From assembly GCF_004342725.1 (NCBI RefSeq), contig NZ_SMCP01000003.1, forward strand, positions 165,068 to 229,067: DNA of 64,000 nt, written 5' to 3'. The notes under the pieces were generated by a model. The model was not told the DNA's origin and ran no database searches. It was given only the letters and a program-made list of their open reading frames with translations. Each line of letters begins with the position of its first letter. Position 1 is the stretch's first letter. The stretch is from Testudinibacter aquarius (lineage in GTDB: Bacteria; Pseudomonadota; Gammaproteobacteria; Enterobacterales; Pasteurellaceae). Made by a program: the position numbers and the translations under genes. Shown piece by piece: positions 8,947 to 16,912 of this stretch.

Positions 8947-10110
8947 TTATTCTGCGGTCACTATACTTTTGCGAACATACACTTCACCTTTCAAAATAAT
9001 TCTGGCTGTTCTTGCCACAATCGATTTAGCCAAGCGATACTCGCTACCAGAACATGAAACCGCACTTTCAATTTCAATCCGCCCTGACGGATGACCAATC
9101 CAGATCAAATCGGTTTTGGCGGCAGCGCCGGATAATGCCTGATGAGCAATCGTCCCTGGAATCCGACAACAGGCGCCCAATGCCACGGTTCCGGTAACCG
9201 GATGTGTTTTGTGAACACCTTGCATAAACAGCAAGCGCGAAACAATATCAATCTCACTCTGTGCAACCGATTTGCCATCTCGTGTGGTATAAGTTGCCGA
9301 AGGGCTGACAATCGAGAAAAACGGTGCATACGGAATCTCTTGTGCCGAAAGTTGCCAATCGTCAATCAACCTCAATTGCTGCGCCACTTTGCCACGAATG
9401 CTCTCAATCAATGTCATTAGCCCTTTATTCGCTTCAATTTCTGATGGTGACTCAATGCCACTCAGCCCCAGTGACGTCGCAGCGATAAATACAGTAATAT
9501 TGCCCGCATCAACCACCGATACCGGATAACTGACAGAATCAACTTCAATGTGATCGATTAATTTACCGCTAGGCAATAATTTACCGGTTGACTCGCCACC
9601 GCAATCTGCCCAATCAATCCCAACTTTGGCACCGCTGCCCGGAACACCGGAAATCTTATAATCCCCTTCAATACGCGCTTTATTGCCGATAACCGGAACT
9701 GATAACAGCAAAATTCGTCCGGTGTTGACCATATGTACCCGCACTTTGGTGATCGGCTCAATCGCTCTAACCAACCCGTTTTCAATCGCAAACGCTCCCA
9801 CTGCAGAAGAGATATTGCCGCAATTGCCTTTATAATCAATAAAGGCCTTCGTCAGACTGACTTGTCCGAAAGTATAATCCACATCAGCATCTGCTCGGGT
9901 TGATGGTCCAATAATCGCCAATTTACTGGTCAACGAGTCCGCACCGCCCAAGCCATCGATCTGACGTATATCCGGACTACCAAAAATCGATAAAATAATG
10001 TTATCGCGTGTCGGCTGCTGCTTCGGCAGCTCACTCTCTAAAATAAAAATACCTTTGCTAGTACCGCCACGTACAATAGAAACGGTAAAACTGTCTAATT
10101 CCGGGTGCAT
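8947..10110 (-). CDS. PrpF-family methylaconitate / methylitaconate-type isomerase
   Basis: A 387-residue PrpF-family protein with the diaminopimelate-epimerase-like double fold. It opens with SFTVSIVRGGTSKGIFILESELP. It carries LGGADSLTSKLAI with the likely catalytic Lys, GNCGNISSAVGAFAIENGLV with the likely catalytic Cys, and HPSGRIEIESAV near the end. Known members shift double bonds in 2-methylaconitate (PrpF, partner of AcnD) or 3-methylitaconate (Mii). No prpBCD or acnD is adjacent. With LeuC- and LeuD-type hydratase genes upstream, the most likely role is isomerising an unsaturated acid before hydration. It starts 1 bp after the LeuD-like stop. Confidence 0.85.
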   Translation of the reverse strand: MHPELDSFTVSIVRGGTSKGIFILESELPKQQPTRDNIILSIFGSPDIRQIDGLGGADSLTSKLAIIGPSTRADADVDYTFGQVSLTKAFIDYKGNCGNISSAVGAFAIENGLVRAIEPITKVRVHMVNTGRILLLSVPVIGNKARIEGDYKISGVPGSGAKVGIDWADCGGESTGKLLPSGKLIDHIEVDSVSYPVSVVDAGNITVFIAATSLGLSGIESPSEIEANKGLMTLIESIRGKVAQQLRLIDDWQLSAQEIPYAPFFSIVSPSATYTTRDGKSVAQSEIDIVSRLLFMQGVHKTHPVTGTVALGACCRIPGTIAHQALSGAAAKTDLIWIGHPSGRIEIESAVSCSGSEYRLAKSIVARTARIILKGEVYVRKSIVTAE

Positions 10111-10111
10111 A

Positions 10112-10600
10112 TTATTCTCCTTTTATTGTTTTTAAGTAGTTAACCAAGCCGCCTGCTGCGATCATCTGCATAATGTTGTCCGGTAATTTGCTGCATTTAA
10201 AACGCGTATTACGGGTCAAATTTAATAATTCCCCTTTTTCCACATCAATACTCACCTGATCTCCTTCGGAAATCCCGTCCCAATCAGGACATTCAATTGC
10301 CGGAATCCCTAAGTTAATACAATTGCGATAAAAAATTCGCGCAAACGATTTGGCTACAACCACTTTTATACCCAGATATTTTAACGTCAACGGCGAAGTC
10401 TCACGACTCGAGCCGGACCCTAAATTATGGGCGGCAATAAAAATATCGCCTTCGCCGACTTGCTTCGCAAATGTTTCATGAACTGCCTGCATTGAATAAG
10501 CAGCGGCTTCTTCAATAGAAAGTTCCATATATTGCGGCGGTGAAATAATATCGGTGTTGATATTATCGCCAAAAACCCATGCCTTACCTTCAAATTCCAT
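10112..10600 (-). CDS. Aconitase/LeuD-type hydratase, small subunit
   Basis: At 162 residues this matches the short swivel-domain subunit of the archaeal-type isopropylmalate isomerase, homoaconitase and dimethylmaleate hydratase group. It has FGDNINTDIISPPQYM at the N-terminus, the substrate loop NLGSGSSRETSPLTLKYLGI and SFARIFYRNCINLGIPAIEC. It pairs with the LeuC-like large subunit encoded 10 bp upstream to form a [4Fe-4S] hydro-lyase. True leuCD would sit with leuA and leuB. Here the neighbours are CoA-transferase, lyase and PrpF genes, so hydration of a citraconate- or dimethylmaleate-like acid is more likely than leucine synthesis. Confidence 0.87.
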   Translation of the reverse strand: MEFEGKAWVFGDNINTDIISPPQYMELSIEEAAAYSMQAVHETFAKQVGEGDIFIAAHNLGSGSSRETSPLTLKYLGIKVVVAKSFARIFYRNCINLGIPAIECPDWDGISEGDQVSIDVEKGELLNLTRNTRFKCSKLPDNIMQMIAAGGLVNYLKTIKGE

Positions 10601-10610
10601 AGCTGCCCCC

Positions 10611-11873
10611 TTATAAAAACTCGCGCGGATCGGTCACTCTACCCGTAATCGCCGACGCTGCGACTGTTAACGGAGAACCCAGATAAATAAACGCTTCTTT
10701 GCTTCCCATGCGTCCGATAAAATTACGATTACTGGCTGAAATACACACTTCTTTCGGCGCCAATAAGCCCGAATGCAGCCCTACACAAACTCCACAGGTC
10801 GGCGCTAAAATTACTGCCCCTGCTTCGGCTAGCACAGATAAAACGCCTGCATCACTGGCGGCTTTCCAAATTTTCTTCGAACTTGGCGAAACCAATAAAC
10901 GAATCCCCTTGGCTATTTTCTTGCCCTTTAACAGTTCAGCGGCTGCTACCAAATCACTCAGTCGCCCGCCGGTGCAAGAGCCTAAATACGCCTGATGAAT
11001 TGGTGTATTCACATTCATCACCGCCGTCACATTATCGACTTCATGCGGACAAGCCACTTGTGGCAAAAGCTCAGCACTGTTGAAATGTAATTTTTGGCAG
11101 AATCGAGCATCGGCATCACTGTGATAAACCGAATAGCTGTCACGTTGAATCCCCAAAGAATCCAAATATGCAATGGTTTTATCATCCACTGGCATCAACC
11201 CGACTTTAGCGCCCATTTCGACCGCCATATTGGTAATCGCCATGCGCTGTTCGATCTCCATTTGGTCAAAAGTCTCGCCCACATATTCAACCGCTTTATA
11301 CGTTGCTCCGGCGTGTCCGATGACGCCGATGGTTTTCAGCGAAATATCTTTTGCCATCACGCCAGGATTAAGCTGTCCGTCCCACCGCACTTGGATAGTT
11401 TCAGGCACTTTTAACCACGTTTGCCCGGTGGCTAAAATGCCCAGCATTTCGGTCGATCCCACTCCGCTGGCAAATGCGCCTAATGCGCCCCCCATACAGG
11501 TATGCGAGTCCGTTCCCAAAATCACGGTTCCCGGCAAAACGTGCCCATACTCCGCCATCACCTGATGACAAGGGCCTTCAAATTCATAATAATTGTCGAT
11601 ATTATTTTCTAACGACCAATCCCGGGTAAACTTAACAATTTCAGCCTGACGAATATTCGCCGGCGGCGTATAATGATCCGAAATCACAATCACGTTCTCA
11701 CGATTTTTGATCTCTTGGGTCAATTCCGGCAATTTTTCCGCAATCTGAACCCTTGGTCCTAAAATATCATCCATCATGGAACGATCAACATCCACCCACA
11801 CCACATCTCCGGCATTCACCACATCTCGATGTGCATTTTTTGCTAAGATTTTCTCTGATAATGTTTTGCCCAT
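10611..11873 (-). CDS. Aconitase/LeuC-type hydratase, large subunit
   Basis: A 420-residue [4Fe-4S] hydro-lyase large subunit. The three cluster cysteines lie in LGSCTGGRLSDL and APTCGVCVGLHSG, and the conserved DSHTCMGGALGAFASGVGSTE motif is present. The length fits the 420-residue archaeal-like branch (homoaconitase, HacA, DmdA) rather than the roughly 470-residue enterobacterial LeuC. It is encoded between the HMG-CoA-lyase-like and LeuD-like genes with gaps of 1 and 10 bp, so translation is probably coupled. The likely reaction is reversible hydration of a methyl-substituted unsaturated dicarboxylate to a 2- or 3-hydroxy acid. The substrate is inferred from context only. Confidence 0.88.
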   Translation of the reverse strand: MGKTLSEKILAKNAHRDVVNAGDVVWVDVDRSMMDDILGPRVQIAEKLPELTQEIKNRENVIVISDHYTPPANIRQAEIVKFTRDWSLENNIDNYYEFEGPCHQVMAEYGHVLPGTVILGTDSHTCMGGALGAFASGVGSTEMLGILATGQTWLKVPETIQVRWDGQLNPGVMAKDISLKTIGVIGHAGATYKAVEYVGETFDQMEIEQRMAITNMAVEMGAKVGLMPVDDKTIAYLDSLGIQRDSYSVYHSDADARFCQKLHFNSAELLPQVACPHEVDNVTAVMNVNTPIHQAYLGSCTGGRLSDLVAAAELLKGKKIAKGIRLLVSPSSKKIWKAASDAGVLSVLAEAGAVILAPTCGVCVGLHSGLLAPKEVCISASNRNFIGRMGSKEAFIYLGSPLTVAASAITGRVTDPREFL

Positions 11874-11874
11874 C

Positions 11875-12825
11875 TCAACACTCCTTCATTGGAAAAAAAT
11901 CGAACTCTTGATACGTTCTCGCCCGACTCAATTGGCTAGAAACGGAATTTGGAATCAACTCATCAATCAATTTGACCGCACTTAACAATACGGGTAGATC
12001 TATATCCGTTTTAAAACCCATACGCTGCAACATATTCACCAAATCTTCAGTGGCGGAATTACCCGCTGCACCTGGTGCAAACGGACAGCCACCCAGCCCA
12101 CCAGCCGCTGTTTCAAAATGGCGAACCCCACAGTCCAACGCGACCATAATATTCGCAAGTGCCATGCCATGAGTATTATGTAAGTGCAAGGTAAAACAGA
12201 TTTGCGGATACGCCGAAATTAAGCCAGCCAGTATTGATCTCACTTGTGCCGGATTGGCAACACCAATGGTATCGCACAGCGTTACTGCCTTGATTCCACA
12301 CTCTTGCACCGCACTTGAAATTAAAGCCTTAATACTTTCAAATGGCGTTTCACCGCTAAATGGGCAGCCAAATACCGTCGCCAACACTAAATGAATACTG
12401 ACATCCGGATATTGCTGCACAATATTTTTCAGCTCTTGCAACGATTGCTGAGGCGTTCGATTGATATTCGCCTTGTTGTGTGCCTCACTAACTGAAACCA
12501 CATAATTCACTTCACGAATTCCTGCGGCATATGCCAATTCCATACCTTTCAAATTTGGCACCAATGCCACCACATCAATTCCTTTTGATTTGGCTTTTTC
12601 CAAAGTAAATGTGGCGATTTCTGTGGCATCTCGCATCTGAGGTATCGCTTTTGGCGAAACAAACGAGGTTGCCTCAATACTGCGAATCCCACTTTGCAAC
12701 AACGATGTGATAATTCGTTTTTTATCCTCCGTATCTATCCATAGCGAGATATTTTGAAACCCATCGCGAGGACAAACCTCACGAATAAATACCGTTTGAT
12801 TTGAATGTTCAACCGCACTTTGCAT
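11875..12825 (-). CDS. HMG-CoA lyase-family enzyme (candidate citramalyl-CoA-type lyase)
   Basis: A 316-residue TIM-barrel lyase of the HMGL-like family. It keeps the catalytic Arg20-Asp21 pair (REVCPRDGFQN), the metal-binding histidines 214 and 216 (LHLHNTHGMALAN) and the flexible catalytic-Cys loop with Cys247 (GGLGGCPFAPGAAGN). Such enzymes cleave 3-hydroxy-3-methylglutaryl-CoA to acetyl-CoA and acetoacetate by a retro-Claisen step. Citramalyl-CoA is an isosteric substrate and would give pyruvate plus acetyl-CoA. Its ATG overlaps the stop of the CoA-transferase gene by one base (TGATG). That supports a CoA-activation then cleavage sequence. No leucine-degradation genes are nearby. Confidence 0.88.
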   Translation of the reverse strand: MQSAVEHSNQTVFIREVCPRDGFQNISLWIDTEDKKRIITSLLQSGIRSIEATSFVSPKAIPQMRDATEIATFTLEKAKSKGIDVVALVPNLKGMELAYAAGIREVNYVVSVSEAHNKANINRTPQQSLQELKNIVQQYPDVSIHLVLATVFGCPFSGETPFESIKALISSAVQECGIKAVTLCDTIGVANPAQVRSILAGLISAYPQICFTLHLHNTHGMALANIMVALDCGVRHFETAAGGLGGCPFAPGAAGNSATEDLVNMLQRMGFKTDIDLPVLLSAVKLIDELIPNSVSSQLSRARTYQEFDFFPMKEC

Positions 12826-14015
12826 CAGATGACCCCACTCTCTTTCAACTCGGACAAGACTTCAGGCGTATAACCCAATAGTGCTTGATAAATATCCGTA
12901 TTGTGTTCCCCTAACAATGGAGCTGCGGTTCTGACCCCGGTTTGAGTCACTGAGAATTTTAAATGCGAGCCGGTCAACGTGGTTTTACCTGCTAAAGGAT
13001 GCTCAATATCCACAAACATTTCCCGATCTTGCGCAATATGCGGATCATTGACAATTTGGTCGATGGTATTAATCGGTGCTGCAGGCACCCCTGCTGCCAA
13101 CATGGCATTAATCACTTCTTCTGCTGGATATTGTTTTGTCCAATCCTCAACAAGTGGTTTAATTTCCGCATGATTTTTGACGCGATCCGGATTGGTTTTA
13201 TAGCGTGAATTTTGGATCAAATCTTCACGTCCAATGACCTTACAGACCAAATGCCACAATTTATCATTCGCAGCGCCGATAACCAGCCAGCCGTCTTTCG
13301 CGGCAAAAGAGTCATAAGGATAGCAAGATTCATACCGGTTACCGATCCTCTCAGGCAAACGTCCTTCAACTAAATAAATTTGATTGATGATCTCCATACT
13401 GGCAACTACGGAATCTACCAAGGCAATATCGACTTTCTGCCCTTGTCCAGTACGAGTTTGATGATTCACTGCAGCCAACAGCCCAATGGCAAGTGAAAGA
13501 CCTGCCAAAACATCGCCCATTGCAGTACCCGAACGGGTTGGCTCACCGCCTGGCCAACCCGTCGTACTCATTAATCCCCCGGTTGCTTGCGCAATAATGT
13601 CATAACCAGGACGCATCTTATTACGGCCTGTATGCCCAAAACCAGAAATCGCACCGTAAATAATACGCGGATTAACTGTTTTCAACTCTTCATAACCTAA
13701 ACCTAATTTTTCCATCGTACCCGGACGGTAATTCTCCAACACAATATCGGCCTGTTTTACCATCTCAAGAAAGATATCACGCCCTTTACCCTTCAAATTC
13801 AACGTGATACCTTTTTTATTTCGGTTAAGATTCATGTAGTAAGAGCTTTCTCCGTTTTTCATCGGCGCAAACTGTCTGGAATCATCCCCGCTTCCCGGCT
13901 GTTCGATTTTAATCACCTCTGCGCCCATATCCGCCAACATCATGCTACAAAACGGTCCAGCCAACACACGGCTCAAATCCAATACTCGCAGCCCTTCTAA
14001 TGCTCCTTTTTGCAT
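12825..14015 (-). CDS. Family III CoA-transferase (CaiB/BaiF type), first gene of the sigma-54 operon
   Basis: A 396-residue type III CoA-transferase. It has the N-terminal signature LEGLRVLDLSRVLAGPFCSMMLADMGAEVIKIE and the catalytic Asp in SGTAMGDVLAGLSLA (Asp168). MLAAGVPAAPINTIDQIVNDPHI lies in the C-terminal half. It would transfer CoA from a donor such as succinyl-CoA to the hydroxy acid made by the LeuCD-type hydratase. The ATG at 14015 follows AGGAGTA. As the first gene of the minus-strand run, it lies about 56 bp behind the predicted sigma-54 transcription start. Itaconate and mesaconate CoA-transferases belong to related families, so a C5 dicarboxylate is the leading guess. Confidence 0.9.
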   Translation of the reverse strand: MQKGALEGLRVLDLSRVLAGPFCSMMLADMGAEVIKIEQPGSGDDSRQFAPMKNGESSYYMNLNRNKKGITLNLKGKGRDIFLEMVKQADIVLENYRPGTMEKLGLGYEELKTVNPRIIYGAISGFGHTGRNKMRPGYDIIAQATGGLMSTTGWPGGEPTRSGTAMGDVLAGLSLAIGLLAAVNHQTRTGQGQKVDIALVDSVVASMEIINQIYLVEGRLPERIGNRYESCYPYDSFAAKDGWLVIGAANDKLWHLVCKVIGREDLIQNSRYKTNPDRVKNHAEIKPLVEDWTKQYPAEEVINAMLAAGVPAAPINTIDQIVNDPHIAQDREMFVDIEHPLAGKTTLTGSHLKFSVTQTGVRTAAPLLGEHNTDIYQALLGYTPEVLSELKESGVI

Positions 14016-14081
14016 ACAACTACTCCTTGATAAGTTAAATAAATAAGCAGAAAAGAAAAAAATTTTCTTACCTTAAGAAGA

Positions 14082-14097
14082 TGCGAAAATCGTGCCA
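14082..14097 (-). promoter_or_regulatory. Sigma-54 (-24/-12) promoter of the carboxylate catabolic operon
   Basis: On the minus strand the sequence TGGCACGATTTTCGCA matches the sigma-54 consensus TGGCACG-N4-TTGCA with one mismatch. It keeps the essential GG (14096-14095) and GC (14084-14083) exactly 10 bases apart. The predicted start near 14071 lies about 56 bases before the CoA-transferase ATG. A sigma-54 gene and its AAA+ activator are at the far end of the same unit. Confidence 0.85.
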
Positions 14098-14125
14098 AAA
14101 AAGGGTTACGTCGATTTAAACTTAC

Positions 14126-14149
14126 AAAACGTGAAGATGATCACGTTTT
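14126..14149. promoter_or_regulatory. Candidate activator-binding palindrome upstream of the sigma-54 promoter
   Basis: A perfect 9-bp inverted repeat, AAAACGTGA and TCACGTTTT, is separated by six bases and centred about 66 bp upstream of the predicted start. This is the kind of site a Fis-type enhancer-binding dimer would use, although it is closer to the promoter than most. Slightly upstream, two direct copies of a GATTTGT motif (about 14212 and 14231) could be further contacts. Confidence 0.5.
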
Positions 14150-14250
14150 TTATGCCAATAAGATTATTTTTCATGCAATCGAGAGATCGAAACACGGAAG
14201 GAAATAACAGATTTGTTACAGTAAAAATCAGATTTGTGATCAAAAGCCTA

Positions 14251-14304
14251 GAATCTGTTGATCTTTATTTATAATTTGAGCTATAGAAAAAGATCAACAG
14301 ACCC
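14251..14304. repeat. TA-flanked miniature inverted-repeat element, copy 1 (54 bp, internally deleted)
   Basis: The ends share the GRRTCTGTTGATCTTT terminal repeat of the two larger copies at 56.8 and 61.0 kb. TA dinucleotides flank it at 14249-14250 and 14305-14306. The left arm here equals the reverse complement of the right arm of the others through ...AATTTGAGCTATAG, so nearly all the interior is lost. The arms can fold into a hairpin of about 12 bp that may end opsX transcription. Confidence 0.75.
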
Positions 14305-15257
14305 TAAAGCAGTTTCAACAATTCCTCGAGTACCTTCGAAGCACTGATCGCTGACATACTGTCAGCACAAAGTGCAATTTGGTTTTTGCCGTAGCCGCCG
14401 ATGAGTCTCGGATCGCTGGCGCCGTAGAGGGTGATGTTGGGTTTATCCAGTGCGGCGCTGAGGTGGGATAAACCGGTATCGACCGAGACCACCGCTTTCG
14501 CATGAGCGATTTTTGCGGCAATTTGCGACAGCGTGGTTTTCGGCAGCACCTGTACATAAGCAAAACCTTGTGCCAAACGCTCAGCTCGTAACCGCTCTTT
14601 GTTGTTGCCCCACGGCAGTTGAATTTGATAACCCGACGGGGCAAGCACGGTGATCAGCTCACGCCAAGCGCTTTCCGACCAATGTTTGTCATCTCGGGTC
14701 GTTGAGTGAATAAAAATCAAATACGGTGTCGTATGGTTGGCTGGGTTTAAAAAATGGTGGGCAATGCCATAGTCGCCCAGTGTCTTCGGCAGGCGATAGC
14801 CCAAACTTAATGCAAACAGTTGGCGAATCCGTTCGACCGCATGTTGTTGGTAACTGATGGCATGAGTTTTATCGTAGAAAAAGCTGGCAAGCGGTTCGCG
14901 GATCGAACGGCGATCATAGCCCAGTTTCACGCCGTGCGCTAAACGGGTAGCAAAAACCGCACTTTTGACCAACCCCTGCGCATCAATCACCGCATCGTAT
15001 TGCTGTTGTTGCAACAAAGTGCGGTATTGCCGCCACTCTCGGCGTGTTTGTGCACTGAATGGCGTTTTACGCCAACGGCGCAAGGCTATCGGAATCACCT
15101 GATTCACCGCTGAATGCCAAGTGGGAATTTCTGCAAAACTCTCCTCGACCACCCAATCCAGCTGCAAATCCGCAACCGCACTTTGCGCATCCGTTAAGGC
15201 GGGCAAAGTGTGCAGAATATCCCCCATCGAGGAGGTTTTAATCAGGCAGATTTTCAT
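14304..15257 (-). CDS. opsX: ADP-heptose:LPS heptosyltransferase I
   Basis: Adds the first heptose to the Kdo of the lipooligosaccharide inner core at the inner face of the cytoplasmic membrane. The 317-residue GT9 protein starts MKICLIKTSSMGDILHTLPALTD. It carries DAQGLVKSA near residue 90, the donor-side segment LIFIHSTTRDDKHWSE and the GT9 signature VVSVDTGLSHLSAALDKPNITLYG. Length is close to WaaC (about 320). Its stop codon is built from the TA and first G of the inverted-repeat element copy 1, so the last few residues may have been altered by that insertion. The other core genes waaF and hldD are 13-15 kb away. Confidence 0.93.
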   Translation of the reverse strand: MKICLIKTSSMGDILHTLPALTDAQSAVADLQLDWVVEESFAEIPTWHSAVNQVIPIALRRWRKTPFSAQTRREWRQYRTLLQQQQYDAVIDAQGLVKSAVFATRLAHGVKLGYDRRSIREPLASFFYDKTHAISYQQHAVERIRQLFALSLGYRLPKTLGDYGIAHHFLNPANHTTPYLIFIHSTTRDDKHWSESAWRELITVLAPSGYQIQLPWGNNKERLRAERLAQGFAYVQVLPKTTLSQIAAKIAHAKAVVSVDTGLSHLSAALDKPNITLYGASDPRLIGGYGKNQIALCADSMSAISASKVLEELLKLL

Positions 15258-15298
15258 ATTTCGATTGTCCCTCTGCGCCCCTTGCTTAATGACTCAAA

Positions 15299-16057
15299 TT
15301 ATGCGGAAAGCAAGCACGGAAGTGCGGTTTGGTTAAAACGTTCTGGCAACGCCTGATTACAAATCAATAGATCAAACTGATTCAGCTCGCCAATATAAGC
15401 TTGCTGAATCTTATCGATTTTACTGTCGTCAAACACCAAAATATTCTGCTGTGATTTTTGTATCGCTCTGGCTTTCACTTTCGCTTCGGCAAAACTGAAA
15501 CAGGTAACCCCTTTTTGATGGTGTACGCCGGCTGCGGAAATAAACGCTTTGCTCGGACACACTGCATCAAGCTCATTTTGCAACGTAATCGAATCCAGAA
15601 AAGAGTTATCCCGTGAATACCGTCCACCGCACAAAATCAAATTGCATTGACTTTTTTCCTGCAAAATCATAAAAGTATTAATAGAACAACAAAGTGCGGT
15701 GAAGTTAACCGAATCGTGAATCTGGGAAGCAATAAACGGAATCGTAGAACCACAGTCAAAAAAGACAACATCGCCTTCTTTCACTTGCTCTGCTGCGAGT
15801 TTTCCAATTTGCATTTTCTGAGCAATATTTTTGCTTTGTTGCTCAAAAATAAAATAACCGTTTTCATTAAAACGCTGTGGATCTTTAACAATATAACCGC
15901 CAAGCAGTACTAAAGTACCGGCATCGGTGCTGAGATCACGCCGAATTGTCATTTCAGAAACATTTAAAATGCCTGCGGCATCACGTAAATGAATCTTATC
16001 CATTTGTTTTAACAAGAATTCCAATTGTTGAATTCTAGCGCTTACTTTTGTATCCAC
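15299..16057 (-). CDS. deoR: DeoR-family repressor of deoxyribose genes
   Basis: A 252-residue regulator with an N-terminal DeoR helix-turn-helix (LRDAAGILNVSEMTIRRDLS, about residues 24-43) and a sugar-phosphate isomerase-like effector domain (GDVVFFDCGSTIPFIASQI, LILCGGRYSRDNSFLDS). The start is GTG at 16057, placed 5 bases after AGGAG. It follows deoC by 18 bp in the same direction and lies across from deoK-deoP-deoX. This makes it the likely deoxyribose 5-phosphate-responsive repressor of both arms. DeoR of E. coli is the same length and opens with the same kind of sequence. Confidence 0.85.
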   Translation of the reverse strand: MDTKVSARIQQLEFLLKQMDKIHLRDAAGILNVSEMTIRRDLSTDAGTLVLLGGYIVKDPQRFNENGYFIFEQQSKNIAQKMQIGKLAAEQVKEGDVVFFDCGSTIPFIASQIHDSVNFTALCCSINTFMILQEKSQCNLILCGGRYSRDNSFLDSITLQNELDAVCPSKAFISAAGVHHQKGVTCFSFAEAKVKARAIQKSQQNILVFDDSKIDKIQQAYIGELNQFDLLICNQALPERFNQTALPCLLSA

Positions 16058-16075
16058 AGCGGCTCCTGTTTCACA

Positions 16076-16750
16076 TTAATAACCCGCTTGATTATCCTGC
16101 AATCCATGCGCAATAGCAATGCCGGAACTGGTTCCCAATCGATTGGCGCCGGCTTCAATCATCGCCAACGCCGTGGCAAAATCACGCACGCCGCCGGAGG
16201 CTTTCACCCCAATATCACGCCCGACAACACTACGCATCAACGCCACATCTTCAACCGTTGCGCCGCCTTTACTGAAACCGGTTGACGTTTTGACAAAAGC
16301 CACCTGAAGCTCACGGCAAATTTCACACAATCTGACTATCTCGTCACGGCTTAATAAACAAGTCTCCAAAATCACCTTCAATGGAACCTGTCCGCAAGCA
16401 TTCAGCACTGCGTCAATATCAGCTTTCACCTTGTCCCACTGCGCGGATTTCACCCAGCCCACATTGATCACCATATCCACTTCCTGCGCCCCTGCCTTAA
16501 TTGCTTCTGCTGCCTCAAAGGCTTTCACCGAACTCAGCGTCGCCCCCAACGGGAACCCGACCACTGTGCAAATTTTTACATTTGAATTTTCTAAAATCTG
16601 TTTAGCAAAAGGAATATGACCAGCATTGATACACACCGAATAAAATTCATTTGAAAGTGCTTCCTGGCACAGCAAACTGATTTCAGCTTCAGTCTTATCA
16701 CAAGCAAGTGCGGTATGATCAATCATTTTTACGATATCTTTAGTTTCCAT
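16076..16750 (-). CDS. deoC: Deoxyribose-phosphate aldolase
   Basis: Cleaves 2-deoxyribose 5-phosphate into glyceraldehyde 3-phosphate and acetaldehyde. The 224-residue protein is the short DeoC type. The Schiff-base Lys is in [19 protein letters not shown] and the second active-site Lys in [16 protein letters not shown]. The phosphate-binding end is [10 protein letters not shown]. The ATG at 16750 follows a GGAGAG ribosome site. The product of the divergent deoK is its substrate. A decayed second fragment of a deoC-like gene lies near 39.9 kb. Confidence 0.95.
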   Translation of the reverse strand: METKDIVKMIDHTALACDKTEAEISLLCQEALSNEFYSVCINAGHIPFAKQILENSNVKICTVVGFPLGATLSSVKAFEAAEAIKAGAQEVDMVINVGWVKSAQWDKVKADIDAVLNACGQVPLKVILETCLLSRDEIVRLCEICRELQVAFVKTSTGFSKGGATVEDVALMRSVVGRDIGVKASGGVRDFATALAMIEAGANRLGTSSGIAIAHGLQDNQAGY

Positions 16751-16823
16751 TTTTCTCTCCTATTGAATTTATACTTCATAACGAAGCAGTTTTTCATATG
16801 ATATGCCAATTTAATTTAAAATC

Positions 16824-16839
16824 TGTGATCGGTGTAACT
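16824..16839. promoter_or_regulatory. Possible weak CRP site between deoC and deoK
   Basis: TGTGATCGGTGTAACT has one perfect TGTGA half and a poor second half. CRP control of deo genes is known in enteric bacteria. No clear DeoR operator was recognised in the rest of this divergent region. Confidence 0.35.
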
Positions 16840-16912
16840 TTTTTAACATTTTTATTATTATAAACTAATTTTATTAATTAATGTTTTTATTTTAACAAAA
16901 AAAGGAGAGATT

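Noticed and set aside
10112-11873. The LeuC/LeuD-like pair as leucine-biosynthesis leuCD
   Set aside because: The large subunit is the short 420-residue type, leuA and leuB are absent, and the neighbours are PrpF, CoA-transferase and HMG-CoA-lyase genes under a sigma-54 promoter.
8947-12825. A 2-methylcitrate (propionate) cycle
   Set aside because: The PrpF-type isomerase and PrpR_N activator suggest it, but there is no prpB, prpC, prpD or acnD. The CoA-transferase plus HMGL pair does not belong to that cycle.
14082-14274. A small plus-strand reading frame of 60 codons in the region upstream of the CoA-transferase gene
   Set aside because: It has no ribosome site, overlaps the sigma-54 promoter, activator palindrome and inverted-repeat element, and its product looks like no known protein.
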